Counted from the stretch's first letter, positions 17,773 through 26,710 are shown. The stretch is DNA of 64,000 bases from Lentzea californiensis (GCF_024648825.1 NZ_JANBBE010000001.1:992001-1056000); one strand, 5' to 3'. Made by a program: numbers and translations. Notes: generated by a model not told the origin, from the letters alone.

Positions 17773-18132
17773 TTAGTGGGCTCGAGCCACCGCGCGGCGG
17801 GACCGGGTGACAGGAGGAGTCACCGGGGCCTCGCGCAGATGGCGAGCCGGGCGCGGGGCGAGTCCGCCCGCGACCAGGTGTTCGTACGCGGCGCGCCACA
17901 CCGAGCAAGGTGACTTCTGCTGGCGCCAGCGGCCGGAACATTCGGGGCAGTTGCCCTTCTCGTCCGGCTCGTGCGCTGCCAGCAGAGCACGCCATCCCTC
18001 GGTCAGCCGAGGGAGCTCGGATCGAGCCACCGACAGGAGGGACGGGGCGTCCGCACGGCTCGCCAGCTCAGTGAGCAGGTCGAGGCGTTCCCACACAGCG
18101 TTGCGAAGAACCTGTCCGAGGATCGCGTCCAT
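17773..18132 (-). CDS. Small conserved protein with CPEC motif
   Basis: Protein of 119 residues. A helical N-terminal half precedes a short cysteine motif, NCPECSGRWRQQKSPCSVW, that could form a metal-binding knuckle. The C-terminus is Arg/Pro-rich. The family is unnamed to my knowledge, but similar proteins seem frequent next to XRE regulators in this order (from memory, not verified). It is encoded 12 bases downstream of another small gene in the same direction, so both are likely one transcript. Confidence 0.7.
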   Translation of the reverse strand: MDAILGQVLRNAVWERLDLLTELASRADAPSLLSVARSELPRLTEGWRALLAAHEPDEKGNCPECSGRWRQQKSPCSVWRAAYEHLVAGGLAPRPARHLREAPVTPPVTRSRRAVARAH

Positions 18133-18144
18133 TGAACGTCACCG

Positions 18145-18468
18145 TCACCTTTCCGCCTGGTCGGCGGCTTCGCGTAGCGCGGCCCTGAGCTGTACGAGCT
18201 GGTCGTGGGACAAGACTGCCGTCTCCCCGGGAGGGCCTACCAGGACCACTTGGCCCTGAACGACCTTCACGGTGAGCTGGCGGTCCCGGTCGACCACGTC
18301 GCCGCAGCTGATCTGCCACGTCCGACGTTGCCCGGTCATGCCGCGCCATGTGGATTCGGTGTCACCCGTCTCCACAATGGAGGTGGAGCCTGAGGAGGAG
18401 CTGTCCACTATTAGGTCGTTCCTCTCCGTGCTCACTCGCTTACCGGAATCCAGATTGCGATGATTCAT
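18145..18468 (-). CDS. Conserved hypothetical protein, about 107 residues
   Basis: Soluble protein with a Ser/Thr-rich N-terminal half (DSSSSGSTSIVETGDTEST) and a small C-terminal domain with alternating strands (LTVKVVQGQVVLVGPPGE) and a final helix. ATG at 18468 is used; GTG at 18486 or GTG at 18435 are alternatives and none has a clear ribosome binding site. It is divergent from the XRE-TPR regulator gene and could be functionally linked. Function unknown. Confidence 0.65.
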   Translation of the reverse strand: MNHRNLDSGKRVSTERNDLIVDSSSSGSTSIVETGDTESTWRGMTGQRRTWQISCGDVVDRDRQLTVKVVQGQVVLVGPPGETAVLSHDQLVQLRAALREAADQAER

Positions 18469-18525
18469 GCCGGAACGGGACGTCACAGCGCTGACCGGTG
18501 GAAGTCTTACGGTGAGCGGTAAGCG
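18437..18525. promoter_or_regulatory. Inverted 9-mers CGCTTACCG / CGGTAAGCG
   Basis: The 9-mer CGCTTACCG at 18437-18445 recurs as its exact complement CGGTAAGCG at 18517-18525. A nested CTTAC-N8-GTAAG (18506-18523) includes the second copy. They flank the divergent region of the small gene and the XRE regulator and could be an operator pair. Confidence 0.35.
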
Positions 18526-18626
18526 GTGTTCGGCAGAGCCGATCAGCTCCGCCGAAGAGGACTTCTCGGGCTCGGGGACCTGCCCCTAGTCTGCCGATGA
18601 CGCCCAACGGACTGTGAGGGTGCGCG

Positions 18627-20009
18627 ATGAACACCATGAGTTCCCAGGGCTCTCCTATCCCCGCCGAGGTGTGGGACCAGCAGGAGATGCGGGACGCACT
18701 GGCCCGACGAGAGATCAGCTCGGTCTACCGGCTGCTCCGAAGGCACGGTGTGTCCCAGCGCCAGATCGCGGCGCTCACTGGGCAGTCGCAGTCCGAGGTC
18801 TCGGAGATCCTCAAGGGACGCCAGGTGATGGCGTACGACGTCCTGACGAGGATCGCCATGGGCTTGGGTGTCCCACGTGGATACATGGGTCTCGCCTATG
18901 ACGAGACAACGGCAGTACGGGTGGCCGCGACCGCGGACTCACCCCATCCTGAGGAGGACGAGTCGGTGAAGCGTCGGAAGTTCCTCGCGCACGCCGCCGC
19001 CGTGACAGTGGGCGCGGCCGTGTTCGGAGCGGACTCCGGGTCGTGGGTTTCACACCCCACACAGACTCCGGCTCCGGGACGCATCGGGATGACCGATGTG
19101 CGCCAGGTCGAAGCGGCGACGCGGGCTCTGCGTGCCCTGGACTACCAGTACGGCGGCGGTTCCTGCCGCGACGCGGTGGTCGCCCAGCTGTCCTGGGGAC
19201 AGCAGATGCTCGGTGCGAGCTCCACGGACATCGTTCGCCAGCGGCTCTTCGTCGCCTTGGCGGACCTGCACAACCTCGCCGGCTGGACGTCGTTCGACAC
19301 CGGCCTGATGGACTCGGCCCGCAACCACTTCGGTCAGGCGCTCGACCTCGCGAAGCAGGGCGAGAACGAGGCGCTCATGGCGAACATCCTGTACCGCATG
19401 GGCCGCGTCTACTTGCACCAGAACGCTCCCGACGACGCGCTGAAGGTGTTCCAGCTGGGCCAGCTGGCCGCGCAGAACTCCGGTTCCAAACTGGCCGTCG
19501 GCATCCTGTGCGCCAACGAGGCCTGGGCCTACGCGAAGATGGGTTCCGACGAGCAGGCGCTCAAGCTGCTCGGCCGCGCCCGTGACGAGTTCTCCCGTTC
19601 GAACATCGCCGAAGCGCCCGCCTGGGCCCGGTTCTTCAACGAGATCGACCTCTCGTCCATGATCGGCACGGTGCACACGGAGCTGGCCCAGACGGTGGAC
19701 GCCAAGTACACGAGGACCGCGATCCCCGCGCTGTCCAAGGCGATCAACAACTTCGGCGACGAGTACGCCCGCAGCCGCTCGTTCAACCTCACCTCGATGG
19801 CGATCAACCACCTGCTCGAAGGCGACATCGACCACGGCGCCAAGATCGGCCGCCAAGCCGTTGACCTGTCGGAAAGCCTCAAGTCGGTGCGCACCAAGCA
19901 GCGCATGGAGCCGCTTCGCCAGGAAGCCGACAAGCGCCGCAACAACCCCGAGGCCCGCGAGCTCGCCGACCGCGTCGCGCGGTTCACCGGCACCGAGTCG
20001 GCCGCCTAG
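18627..20009 (+). CDS. XRE-family regulator with TPR-like domain and internal Tat-like motif
   Basis: Protein of 460 residues. The N-terminal helix-turn-helix (GVSQRQIAALTGQSQSEVSE) binds DNA. Near residue 113 comes a segment that looks like a twin-arginine signal (KRRKFLAHAAAVTVGAAVF). The C-terminal 300 residues are helical repeats of TPR type with a regular hydrophobic pattern (for example EALMANILYRMGRVYLHQN). Related XRE-TPR proteins in actinomycetes regulate development or antibiotic genes. The internal Tat-like stretch is puzzling for a cytoplasmic DNA-binding protein. The ATG at 18627 is used; an in-frame ATG at 18636 is close. Confidence 0.85.
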   Translation: MNTMSSQGSPIPAEVWDQQEMRDALARREISSVYRLLRRHGVSQRQIAALTGQSQSEVSEILKGRQVMAYDVLTRIAMGLGVPRGYMGLAYDETTAVRVAATADSPHPEEDESVKRRKFLAHAAAVTVGAAVFGADSGSWVSHPTQTPAPGRIGMTDVRQVEAATRALRALDYQYGGGSCRDAVVAQLSWGQQMLGASSTDIVRQRLFVALADLHNLAGWTSFDTGLMDSARNHFGQALDLAKQGENEALMANILYRMGRVYLHQNAPDDALKVFQLGQLAAQNSGSKLAVGILCANEAWAYAKMGSDEQALKLLGRARDEFSRSNIAEAPAWARFFNEIDLSSMIGTVHTELAQTVDAKYTRTAIPALSKAINNFGDEYARSRSFNLTSMAINHLLEGDIDHGAKIGRQAVDLSESLKSVRTKQRMEPLRQEADKRRNNPEARELADRVARFTGTESAA

Positions 20010-20152
20010 TCACATTTCGTTTGGGTCCTATAGCACCACTTTTGGATGGCGTGGGACACGAACCGGTAACGCCAGGACCTTCGCACACGAATGCAGCATC
20101 GACGGGCGAGAAATCCACGCCTAAGGTGCGGCAGGTCGGGGCGAAGGACGAG

Positions 20153-20443
20153 GTGCGGCGCGTGAGCCTTACTCGGAGGTGGCGTTCCAAGAGAGCGCTG
20201 CGGTCCGCGCAGTTGCTCGACGAGGTGGTGGACACCCAGCTACCGCTGCTGGCGGGCTTCGATGAAGAGCGCAGGCGCCGGTCCGCCGACTACCTCGCCG
20301 AGCTCGTGGCGTTGGCCCAGGACTACCGCTACTACGCCAACGGCTGGATCGACAGCCGTGAGCTGGACCGCCGCGGCCAGCGGACGATGAACCGGCTGGC
20401 GCGGATGCGTGAAGAATCTTCGGCCCGACTGATCACCGACTAG
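20153..20443 (+). CDS. Small basic conserved protein, about 96 residues
   Basis: The protein begins with a basic patch (RRVSLTRRWRSKRALRS) followed by an all-helical segment (LLDEVVDTQLPLLAGF) and ends in ARMREESSARLITD. GTG at 20153 is chosen because GAAGGA lies about six bases upstream; GTG at 20162 is equally possible. No known domain is recognised. It lies 143 bases after the XRE gene in the same direction. Confidence 0.6.
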   Translation: MRRVSLTRRWRSKRALRSAQLLDEVVDTQLPLLAGFDEERRRRSADYLAELVALAQDYRYYANGWIDSRELDRRGQRTMNRLARMREESSARLITD

Positions 20444-20534
20444 TCCGTTCGCGCGCAGCTCGTCGTGCCGATCGGACCACTCGTCGAGTTCCGTCGAAGT
20501 AGTGGATGTTTCACGTTGAACATCCGGCCCGATC

Positions 20535-21254
20535 TCACCAGGGCACGGTCCCGGCGTGGTCGAACAGGCCGCCGGTCGGACCGTCGTCGGGCAGCGTGGC
20601 CAGGCTGACCGCGATCCTCGCGCCGTCCGCCGGCGTCTCGTGTCCCTGGAAACCGTTGAACTCGGTGGCGACGTAGCCGGGACACGCACCGTTGACCTTG
20701 ATGCCGGTGAGGTCCTTGGCGTACTGGACGGTGATGGCGTTCAGGAACGTCTTCGACGGCGTGTAGGCCCCGTTGACGTCACCCAGCTCCACTCCCGGCG
20801 TGGTCTGCAGGGTCAGCGACGAGAGATGGCTCGACTGGTTGACGATCCGCGGCCGCGCCGACCGTCCCAGCAGCGGCAGCACCGCGTTGGTGACCCTGAC
20901 TACGCCGATCACGTTGGTCTCCAGCACCTCCCTCAGGCTCTCCGCCGTCGTGGCCGAGGGCGCCATGGGCCACGGCCCCGCGATCCCCGCGTTGTTCACC
21001 AGCACATCGAGACGGCCGAACCGTTCGTCGAGCAGTGACACGGCGGAAGCCACGCTCTCGTCGTCGGTCACGTCCAACGGCACAGCGAACGCGTCAACGC
21101 CGTTCGCACGCAGTTTCGCCACCGCTTCCTCGCCGCGTTCGCGGTCCCGTGACCCGACTCCGACGCTGACGCCCAGCGCGCCGAGGCCTGCCGCGATCTC
21201 GTACCCGATGCCCTTGTTCGCGCCCGTGACCAGCGCAATCGTCTGTTCGCTCAT
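20535..21254 (-). CDS. SDR family oxidoreductase
   Basis: Short-chain dehydrogenase of 239 residues with VTGANKGIGYEIA, NNAGIAG and a catalytic YTPSKTFL motif preceded by a serine-rich strand (VNQSSHLSS). It resembles the carbonyl reductase-like SDRs of actinomycetes. The ATG at 21254 starts right before the first beta strand. It is divergent from the LysR regulator at 21342, the classical arrangement of a LysR regulator and its target. Confidence 0.9.
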   Translation of the reverse strand: MSEQTIALVTGANKGIGYEIAAGLGALGVSVGVGSRDRERGEEAVAKLRANGVDAFAVPLDVTDDESVASAVSLLDERFGRLDVLVNNAGIAGPWPMAPSATTAESLREVLETNVIGVVRVTNAVLPLLGRSARPRIVNQSSHLSSLTLQTTPGVELGDVNGAYTPSKTFLNAITVQYAKDLTGIKVNGACPGYVATEFNGFQGHETPADGARIAVSLATLPDDGPTGGLFDHAGTVPW

Positions 21255-21341
21255 GCATCTGACCCTGGTCTGGAACGCCGTCAGGACCAACATCACTTCG
21301 GTGCCGCAGCGATACCCGGCCGGTATGGATAACGTGATGGG

Positions 21342-22175
21342 GTGGAGACCCGAGAGCTCCGATATTTCGTGGCGGTCGCCGAGGAGCTGAACTTCGGCCG
21401 CGCCGCCGAACGCCTCGGCATCGCCCAGCCACCGCTCTCACGGGCGATCGCCCAGCTCGAACACCGGCTCGGCGTCGAACTGCTGACCCGGACCAGCCGC
21501 AGGGTCTCGCTCACCGACGCCGGTGAGGTGCTGCTGGAGGAGGGCAGGGCGATCCTGGGCGCGGTCGCGGCGGCCGAACGTCGAACCCGTGCGACTGCGG
21601 CCGACCGGCCGTCGCTGGTGCTGGCCGCCAAGGCCGGCGGTTCCGGTGAGGTGCTGGCGAAGCTGCTCGACGCGTACGCCAACGAGCCCGGAGCCGTGCC
21701 CGTCGAGCTCCTGCTGTGCGAGTCGAACACCTATCTCCCGCTGCTCGACGGACGGGCCGACGTGGCGTTGCTGCACGAGCCGTACGACCCGACGACGGGC
21801 CTCGACGTGGAGGTCCTGACCACCGAGGGCCAGGTCGCGGTCATGCAGGCCGCACACCCGCTCGCCAGCAGGTCGCCGCTGCGCGTGGCCGACGTCAGAG
21901 ACCTGCCGGAACTCGCGCGCTGGCCCCGCAGCGACGGCACCTACCCGGACGGCACCGGGGCCGAGGTGCGCAACCTGACCCAGCTGTTCCAGCTGATCGA
22001 GCTCGGCCGGGCCGTCGCCGTCCTGCCGGAGGTCGCCCGCAACGGGCTGGCCGAGGGGCTGGTCGCGATTCCGATCGTCGACGCACCTCAGGTCACGACG
22101 GTGATCGCGTGGCCGCCGCACAGCCGGTCACGCGCACTCGCCGACCTGGTCAGGGTCGCGACGGGCTTCAGCTGA
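21342..22175 (+). CDS. LysR-family transcriptional regulator
   Basis: Protein of 277 residues. The N-terminal winged helix-turn-helix is unmistakable (ELRYFVAVAEELNFGRAAERL, then PPLSRAIAQLEHRLG). The C-terminal part is the periplasmic-binding-protein-like effector domain. The start is GTG at 21342. It probably controls the divergent SDR gene. The last eight bases overlap the convergent copD gene. Confidence 0.93.
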   Translation: METRELRYFVAVAEELNFGRAAERLGIAQPPLSRAIAQLEHRLGVELLTRTSRRVSLTDAGEVLLEEGRAILGAVAAAERRTRATAADRPSLVLAAKAGGSGEVLAKLLDAYANEPGAVPVELLLCESNTYLPLLDGRADVALLHEPYDPTTGLDVEVLTTEGQVAVMQAAHPLASRSPLRVADVRDLPELARWPRSDGTYPDGTGAEVRNLTQLFQLIELGRAVAVLPEVARNGLAEGLVAIPIVDAPQVTTVIAWPPHSRSRALADLVRVATGFS

Positions 22176-23187
22176 CCGGAGCGCGGCTCAGCACGACGGC
22201 GAGCCCGAAGGCGACGCCCATGATCGTCACTTCCAGGACCGCCCACTGCACGATCGCGGTGACCTTGTGCTGGGAGATCTTCGGCAGCAGCCGCCACCGG
22301 ATGTGCGCGCCGAGCACCGCGATCAGCCCGGCGCAGACGGTCTTGCCCAGGAACAGCAACCCGTAGCCGGTGGTGAACAGCGACTGCGGGAACGGCACGA
22401 CCGGGTTGAGGACCAGCTCCAGCAGCCCGTTGAACAGGCCCGTGACCGCGACGACGACCAGGCTGACGGTCGCGATCTTCGAGAACCTCGGCAACGCGAT
22501 CGCCAGCAGTCCCTTGCGGTAGGCGACCAGCGCCATCAACGCGCCGAGCCCGCCGGTCCACGCCGCGGCGCCCAGCACGTGCAGCTCCATGGAGACCATC
22601 GAGTAGTCGTGGTACTTCCAGTTGGAGGCGTGCCCGGTCACCGGGATCGGCAGCAGCCCGAACATCGAGATGAGGATGCGCAGCTCAGCAGGGACGGACT
22701 CGCCGCTGCGCACGGCCATCACGCCGACGAACAGGTAGACGAACGCGCAGGCCGCGCTGAACAGCAGGCCCTTGCCGGCGCCGACGTTCGCGATGTAGTC
22801 GATCGCGTTGGCGACGCTGACGTCGGTGCCCGGCCGCAGTTCGGCGGCCTGCAGGATGATCGCCGTCAGCGCGGTGACCACCCAGACGGCGGCGGCGACG
22901 ACCGCGGCCGGCCGGGCGATGCGCATGACGGGTTCGGTGTGCGTGGGCCGGTCGAAGCCGAGCAGCTTCGGCAGGATCGACAGCCCGACGACGATCGTCG
23001 CCGAGACGTCGAGCAGCACCCGTGTGACCGGCAGGCCGTACCGGACCGCCGCCCCGGCGTCGACGACCCCGGCGACCACGACGGGTGGTGCCAGCACGAG
23101 GCCGAGCGCGATGCCTCCGAGTGCGCCGAACACGAGTCCGGCGAGCACGCGGTAGTGGGTGGGGGCGGCGGTCCGGACGTCGCTCAT
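22168..23187 (-). CDS. copD: CopD-family copper transport membrane protein
   Basis: Membrane protein of 339 residues with about eight helices. The sequences HVLGAAAWTGGLGAL and RFSKIATVSLVVVAVTGL are typical of the CopD domain, including the conserved His and Trp of the membrane copper site. It overlaps copC by four bases (ATGA), so both are translated together. In other bacteria CopC hands copper to CopD for import. Confidence 0.9.
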   Translation of the reverse strand: MSDVRTAAPTHYRVLAGLVFGALGGIALGLVLAPPVVVAGVVDAGAAVRYGLPVTRVLLDVSATIVVGLSILPKLLGFDRPTHTEPVMRIARPAAVVAAAVWVVTALTAIILQAAELRPGTDVSVANAIDYIANVGAGKGLLFSAACAFVYLFVGVMAVRSGESVPAELRILISMFGLLPIPVTGHASNWKYHDYSMVSMELHVLGAAAWTGGLGALMALVAYRKGLLAIALPRFSKIATVSLVVVAVTGLFNGLLELVLNPVVPFPQSLFTTGYGLLFLGKTVCAGLIAVLGAHIRWRLLPKISQHKVTAIVQWAVLEVTIMGVAFGLAVVLSRAPVS

Positions 23188-23711
23188 GCCTTCGTGCCTC
23201 CGCCTCGCAGGGCGAAGAACACGCCACCGCCGAGCAGGACCACGGCGCCGGCGATCCAGACCCAGATGGGCAGGCCGTCGCTCGAACCCGAGTCACCGGA
23301 CGCGGCGTCGTTCGGCGCCGCGGTGGGCGTGCCCGTGCCGTCCTTGGTGAGCGTGAACGTGAGCTCACCCGAGACGGGGTGGCCGTCCGCGGACAGGATG
23401 CGGTAGCCGATCTTGTACTCGCCGGCCTTGCCCAGGGCGTTGACCTTCGCGGAGACCGCCGTGTCCTTGATCGCCGGGTCGCCCGCGGCCTCGTAGTGGC
23501 CGCCGTTCGAGTCGACCACCGAGATCGTGTTGATGCCCTGCCCGCCCTGGACGTCCTGGTCGAACGTCAGCGTGACCGTCGAGGGACCGACCTCCAGCGA
23601 TGACTTGTCCTTGGGGTCGCTGCCGATCAGTGCGTTGTGCGCCGCCGCGGGGGCGGCCGTGACGAGCACGGCCGCACCAGCGAACAGGAACGCGATCAGA
23701 GCGCGCTTCAT
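23184..23711 (-). CDS. copC: CopC-domain copper-binding protein, exported and C-terminally anchored
   Basis: Protein of 175 residues. A signal peptide ends at APAAAHNALIG, which leaves His at the mature N-terminus as needed for Cu(II) binding. The CopC beta-barrel runs to about residue 125, with SADGHPVSGELTFTL carrying the second conserved His. A membrane helix and a basic tail near the C-terminus (WVWIAGAVVLLGGGVFFAL) anchor it outside the membrane. It is the middle gene of ycnI-copC-copD. Confidence 0.93.
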   Translation of the reverse strand: MKRALIAFLFAGAAVLVTAAPAAAHNALIGSDPKDKSSLEVGPSTVTLTFDQDVQGGQGINTISVVDSNGGHYEAAGDPAIKDTAVSAKVNALGKAGEYKIGYRILSADGHPVSGELTFTLTKDGTGTPTAAPNDAASGDSGSSDGLPIWVWIAGAVVLLGGGVFFALRGGGTKA

Positions 23712-24436
23712 GCCTTGCGCCTCGACCGCAGGATCGCGCCGACACCGAAGCCGAGACCCAGTGCACCGACGGCCAGACCGGCGCCACCGAGGTAGCGGGC
23801 GGTCTTGTCGGAACCGGCGGACGCCTCGTGCGTGTCGGTGCCGTTGGCGGCCGGGGTCGTGCCGTGGCCACCGTGGCCGTCGTCGCCGGCCTTCTTCGCG
23901 GCGAGCTTCAACGCGGGCGCCGGGTGCTCCGGCTCCTTGCCGTCGGCGCCGGCGGCCTGGCTCCAGTCCACGACCTCGCCGTTCTCGTAGGTCTGCTTGG
24001 TCGGCAGGAGCAGGGTGTCCTTCTCCGGCAGCGTGCCGAGGGCGACGTAGAACTCCTGGTACTCGTTGACGCCGATCTTCGTGCCGGCCTCCGCGGTCCA
24101 GGTGATCGAGGTGAACGCCTCGGTGATCTCCTTGCCGGCGACCGTCACGGGCTTGTCGAGCTTGCCCTTGACCGCCTCGGCCTTCCAGCCGGGCATCGGC
24201 CTGGTGCGCACCGAGGTCAGCGGCGTGTCCTGCGGCAGCGTCACCTCGATCTTGGTGGTGCCGGCGTTGTCGCGCTCGTTCGGGACGCGGAACGCGAAGG
24301 TCGCGCGGCCGCCCTGGGTGAACTCCGCAGGCTGGGCGCTGACGTGGGCCGACGCGATCGCCGGGGTGCCGAGGACGGCGATTCCGGCCACGGCGAGAAC
24401 GGCGAGCGTGCGCACGCCAAATCGATTTGTCGACAT
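23708..24436 (-). CDS. YcnI-like (DUF1775) exported copper protein
   Basis: Protein of 242 residues. A signal peptide is cleaved near IASAHVSAQP, leaving an N-terminal His that binds copper in YcnI proteins. The DUF1775 domain follows (FRVPNERDNAGTTKIEV) with a conserved Trp in the PGWKAE region. A hydrophobic helix and RSRRKA end the protein. The ATG at 24436 lies behind a hairpin that pairs its AGGAG ribosome binding site. It overlaps copC by four bases. Confidence 0.92.
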   Translation of the reverse strand: MSTNRFGVRTLAVLAVAGIAVLGTPAIASAHVSAQPAEFTQGGRATFAFRVPNERDNAGTTKIEVTLPQDTPLTSVRTRPMPGWKAEAVKGKLDKPVTVAGKEITEAFTSITWTAEAGTKIGVNEYQEFYVALGTLPEKDTLLLPTKQTYENGEVVDWSQAAGADGKEPEHPAPALKLAAKKAGDDGHGGHGTTPAANGTDTHEASAGSDKTARYLGGAGLAVGALGLGFGVGAILRSRRKA

Positions 24437-24441
24437 GAAGT

Positions 24442-24497
24442 TGTGGCTCCTGATGCCAAAGGGGTCTGCAGAGGGATACGGATGATCAGGAGCCACA
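24442..24497 (-). promoter_or_regulatory. Hairpin hiding the ycnI ribosome binding site
   Basis: On the minus strand, TGTGGCTCCTGAT (complement of 24485-24497) pairs with ATCAGGAGCCACA (complement of 24442-24454), 13 perfect bases with a 30-base loop. The 3' arm contains the AGGAG site of ycnI. The 5' arm contains the stop codon of the upstream gene (24486-24488). A ribosome finishing the upstream gene would open the hairpin, so ycnI translation is probably coupled to it. Confidence 0.6.
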
Positions 24498-25040
24498 GGG
24501 CGGGCCACGCCGCCCATTCGCACGCGCCGTTTCCAGGTGGTGCGCGTTCCGGAGGTACGGCGTGCTGGTGAACGTCCGCACCGGCGTGGAGACCGGCAGC
24601 GGCGTGAGCCTGCGGGGGATCAGGCGGGTGACGGCGGCGAACAGCCTGAACAGGGCGTTCTCGGCGTGGAACAGCAGGATGCCGGTCAGCGTCGCGGCGA
24701 CGAGGTGCGCAACGAACATCTGGCCGGTGAGCGTGTTGTTGTGCTCGTGGTTGACCCAGGTCAGCAGCAGGTGCTGCGCGAGCTGGGCCGTGCCGAGGCC
24801 GGCGATGACCGAGAGCTTCCCGGTGCGCTTGTCGGCCAGTGACGCCGCCGCGAACGCGATCAGCACCACCAGCGGCAGCGCGTGGATGAACTCGGAGATC
24901 TCACCGCCGCCCAGCCCGTGGGCGGTGATCGTGAGCGCGGCGGACGTCAGCGCGAGCGCGGCACCCCGGAGGGTGCGCAACTCACTCGTCCGTGTGCTCA
25001 CGAGGCTTGAGAGTAATCGGAGGAGTTTGGACAGGTCCAT
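24486..25040 (-). CDS. Four-helix membrane protein of the copper module
   Basis: Membrane protein of 184 residues with about four helices. His residues lie in or near the membrane (HLLLTWVNHEHNN, HLVAATLTGILLFHAENALF), which could be metal ligands. The C-terminal cytoplasmic tail is basic and ends in PPCGS. Genes like this often precede ycnI in actinobacteria. A copper role is inferred from position and the His pattern; no named family was recognised. The neighbouring promoter should drive the whole ycnI-copC-copD unit. Confidence 0.75.
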   Translation of the reverse strand: MDLSKLLRLLSSLVSTRTSELRTLRGAALALTSAALTITAHGLGGGEISEFIHALPLVVLIAFAAASLADKRTGKLSVIAGLGTAQLAQHLLLTWVNHEHNNTLTGQMFVAHLVAATLTGILLFHAENALFRLFAAVTRLIPRRLTPLPVSTPVRTFTSTPYLRNAHHLETARANGRRGPPCGS

Positions 25041-25060
25041 GACCGGGTACCAGGGGCCGC

Positions 25061-26710
25061 ATGACCGTTCAATGCGACAGGCCGGGCCGTACCGACCGGG
25101 TTGTGTTCGGCGTTGCCGCAGGTCTCACGCTTGCGTTCGTGACCTGGGGAATCGTAGGAACAGACTCGTTGGCCGCCGCCTCGAAGGCCGCGCTCGGCTG
25201 GATCATCCAGAATCTGGGATGGGCTTTCGTGATCTCGGCCTCCGGGTTCGTGGTCTTCGCCCTGTGGCTCGCGTTCAGCCGGTACGGGAAGATCCCGCTC
25301 GGCCAGGACGACGAGAAACCCGAGTTCAAGACCGTGTCCTGGGTCGCGATGATGTTCAGCGCCGGCATGGGCATCGGCCTCATGTTCTACGGCGTCAACG
25401 AGCCGCTGACCCACTTCGTGAAGCCGCCGCCCGGCACCGAGGGCGATCCCCTCGAGACCGCGATGGCCACCACGCTGTTCCACTGGACGCTGCACCCGTG
25501 GGCGATCTACGCCATCGTCGGCATCGCCATCGCGTACAGCAGCTTCCGCCGCGGCAGGTCCTCTCTGATCAGCTCGGCGTTCACGCCACTGCTGGGCCGT
25601 CGTGCCTCGTCGGGCTGGGGTCGCGCGATCGACGTGATGGCCATCTTCGCGACCCTGTTCGGCTCGGCCGCCTCCCTCGGTCTCGGTGCCCTGCAGATCG
25701 GGAGCGGGCTGGAGGCCGCCGGTTGGGCCGGTGGTGTCGGCAAGGGCGTGCTGGTCGCGATCATCGCGATCCTGACCGTGGCCTTCGTCGCGTCCGCCGT
25801 CTCGGGTGTCGCGAAGGGCATCCAGTGGCTGTCGAACATCAACATGGTGCTGGCCGTCGTGCTGGCGCTGTTCCTGTTCGTGGTCGGCCCGACGGTCTTC
25901 ATCCTGAACCTGGTGCCGACCGCGCTGGGCGACTACTTCCGCGAACTCGCGAACATGGCCGGCCGGACCGCCGCCTCCGGTGGCGACGCGACCGAGACGT
26001 GGATGTCCGGGTGGACGATCTTCTACTGGGCGTGGTGGATCTCGTGGACGCCGTTCGTCGGCATGTTCATCGCGCGGATCTCGCGTGGCCGCACGATCAA
26101 GCAGTTCGTGACCGGCGTGATCATGGTGCCGTCCGCGGTGTCGCTCGTGTGGTTCGCGATCCTGGGTGGCACGGCCATCTTCGAGCAGCGCAACGGAGTG
26201 GATCTCGCCGGTCAGGCGTCGCCCGAGTCGCAGCTCTTCTCGCTGCTCGACCAGTTCCCGCTCGCGGGAGTCGCCGGGGTGATCGTCATGATCCTGGTGG
26301 CGATCTTCTTCGTGTCCGGCGCCGACGCCGCGTCCATCGTGATGGGAACGCTCTCGCAGGAGGGCACCATCCAGCCCAAGAAGCCGGTGGTGATCTTCTG
26401 GGGCGTGCTGACCGGTGCCGTGGCCGCGGTCATGCTGCTGGTCGGCGGGTCGAACGCGCTGACAGGGCTGCAGAACCTGACGATCATCGCGGCGCTGCCG
26501 TTCATGGTCGTCATGGTCGGGCTGTGCGTCTCGCTGGCCAAGGACCTGCGTTCCGACCCGATGATCAGGCGTGAGGAACGCGTCGCCGAGGTGATGGAAG
26601 AGGTCACCGCGCACCTCGACCCCGGTCAGGTGGTCGAGGAGGCGGCGGTCAGGGCCGTGGCCGAGGTGACCGGCAGGACGCCGGACGTCAGCGCACGTTC
26701 AGGCGCCTGA
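25061..26710 (+). CDS. BCCT-family transporter (betaine/choline/carnitine type)
   Basis: Protein of 549 residues with about 12 helices. It has the signature WWISWTPFVGMFIARISRG and the upstream GMGIGLMFYGVNEP stretch with the substrate-coordinating region. The C-terminal cytoplasmic tail of about 60 residues is charged (RREERVAEVMEEVTAHLD), the part that senses osmotic stress in BetP. It probably imports glycine betaine or a related zwitterion. It diverges from the copper module and its last 23 bases overlap the convergent gene at 26688. Confidence 0.94.
   Translation: MTVQCDRPGRTDRVVFGVAAGLTLAFVTWGIVGTDSLAAASKAALGWIIQNLGWAFVISASGFVVFALWLAFSRYGKIPLGQDDEKPEFKTVSWVAMMFSAGMGIGLMFYGVNEPLTHFVKPPPGTEGDPLETAMATTLFHWTLHPWAIYAIVGIAIAYSSFRRGRSSLISSAFTPLLGRRASSGWGRAIDVMAIFATLFGSAASLGLGALQIGSGLEAAGWAGGVGKGVLVAIIAILTVAFVASAVSGVAKGIQWLSNINMVLAVVLALFLFVVGPTVFILNLVPTALGDYFRELANMAGRTAASGGDATETWMSGWTIFYWAWWISWTPFVGMFIARISRGRTIKQFVTGVIMVPSAVSLVWFAILGGTAIFEQRNGVDLAGQASPESQLFSLLDQFPLAGVAGVIVMILVAIFFVSGADAASIVMGTLSQEGTIQPKKPVVIFWGVLTGAVAAVMLLVGGSNALTGLQNLTIIAALPFMVVMVGLCVSLAKDLRSDPMIRREERVAEVMEEVTAHLDPGQVVEEAAVRAVAEVTGRTPDVSARSGA

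Noticed and set aside
24998..26614. A 538-codon minus-strand frame under the BCCT transporter
   Set aside because: His/Arg/Asp-rich composition with no domain; it is the complement of a membrane-protein gene.
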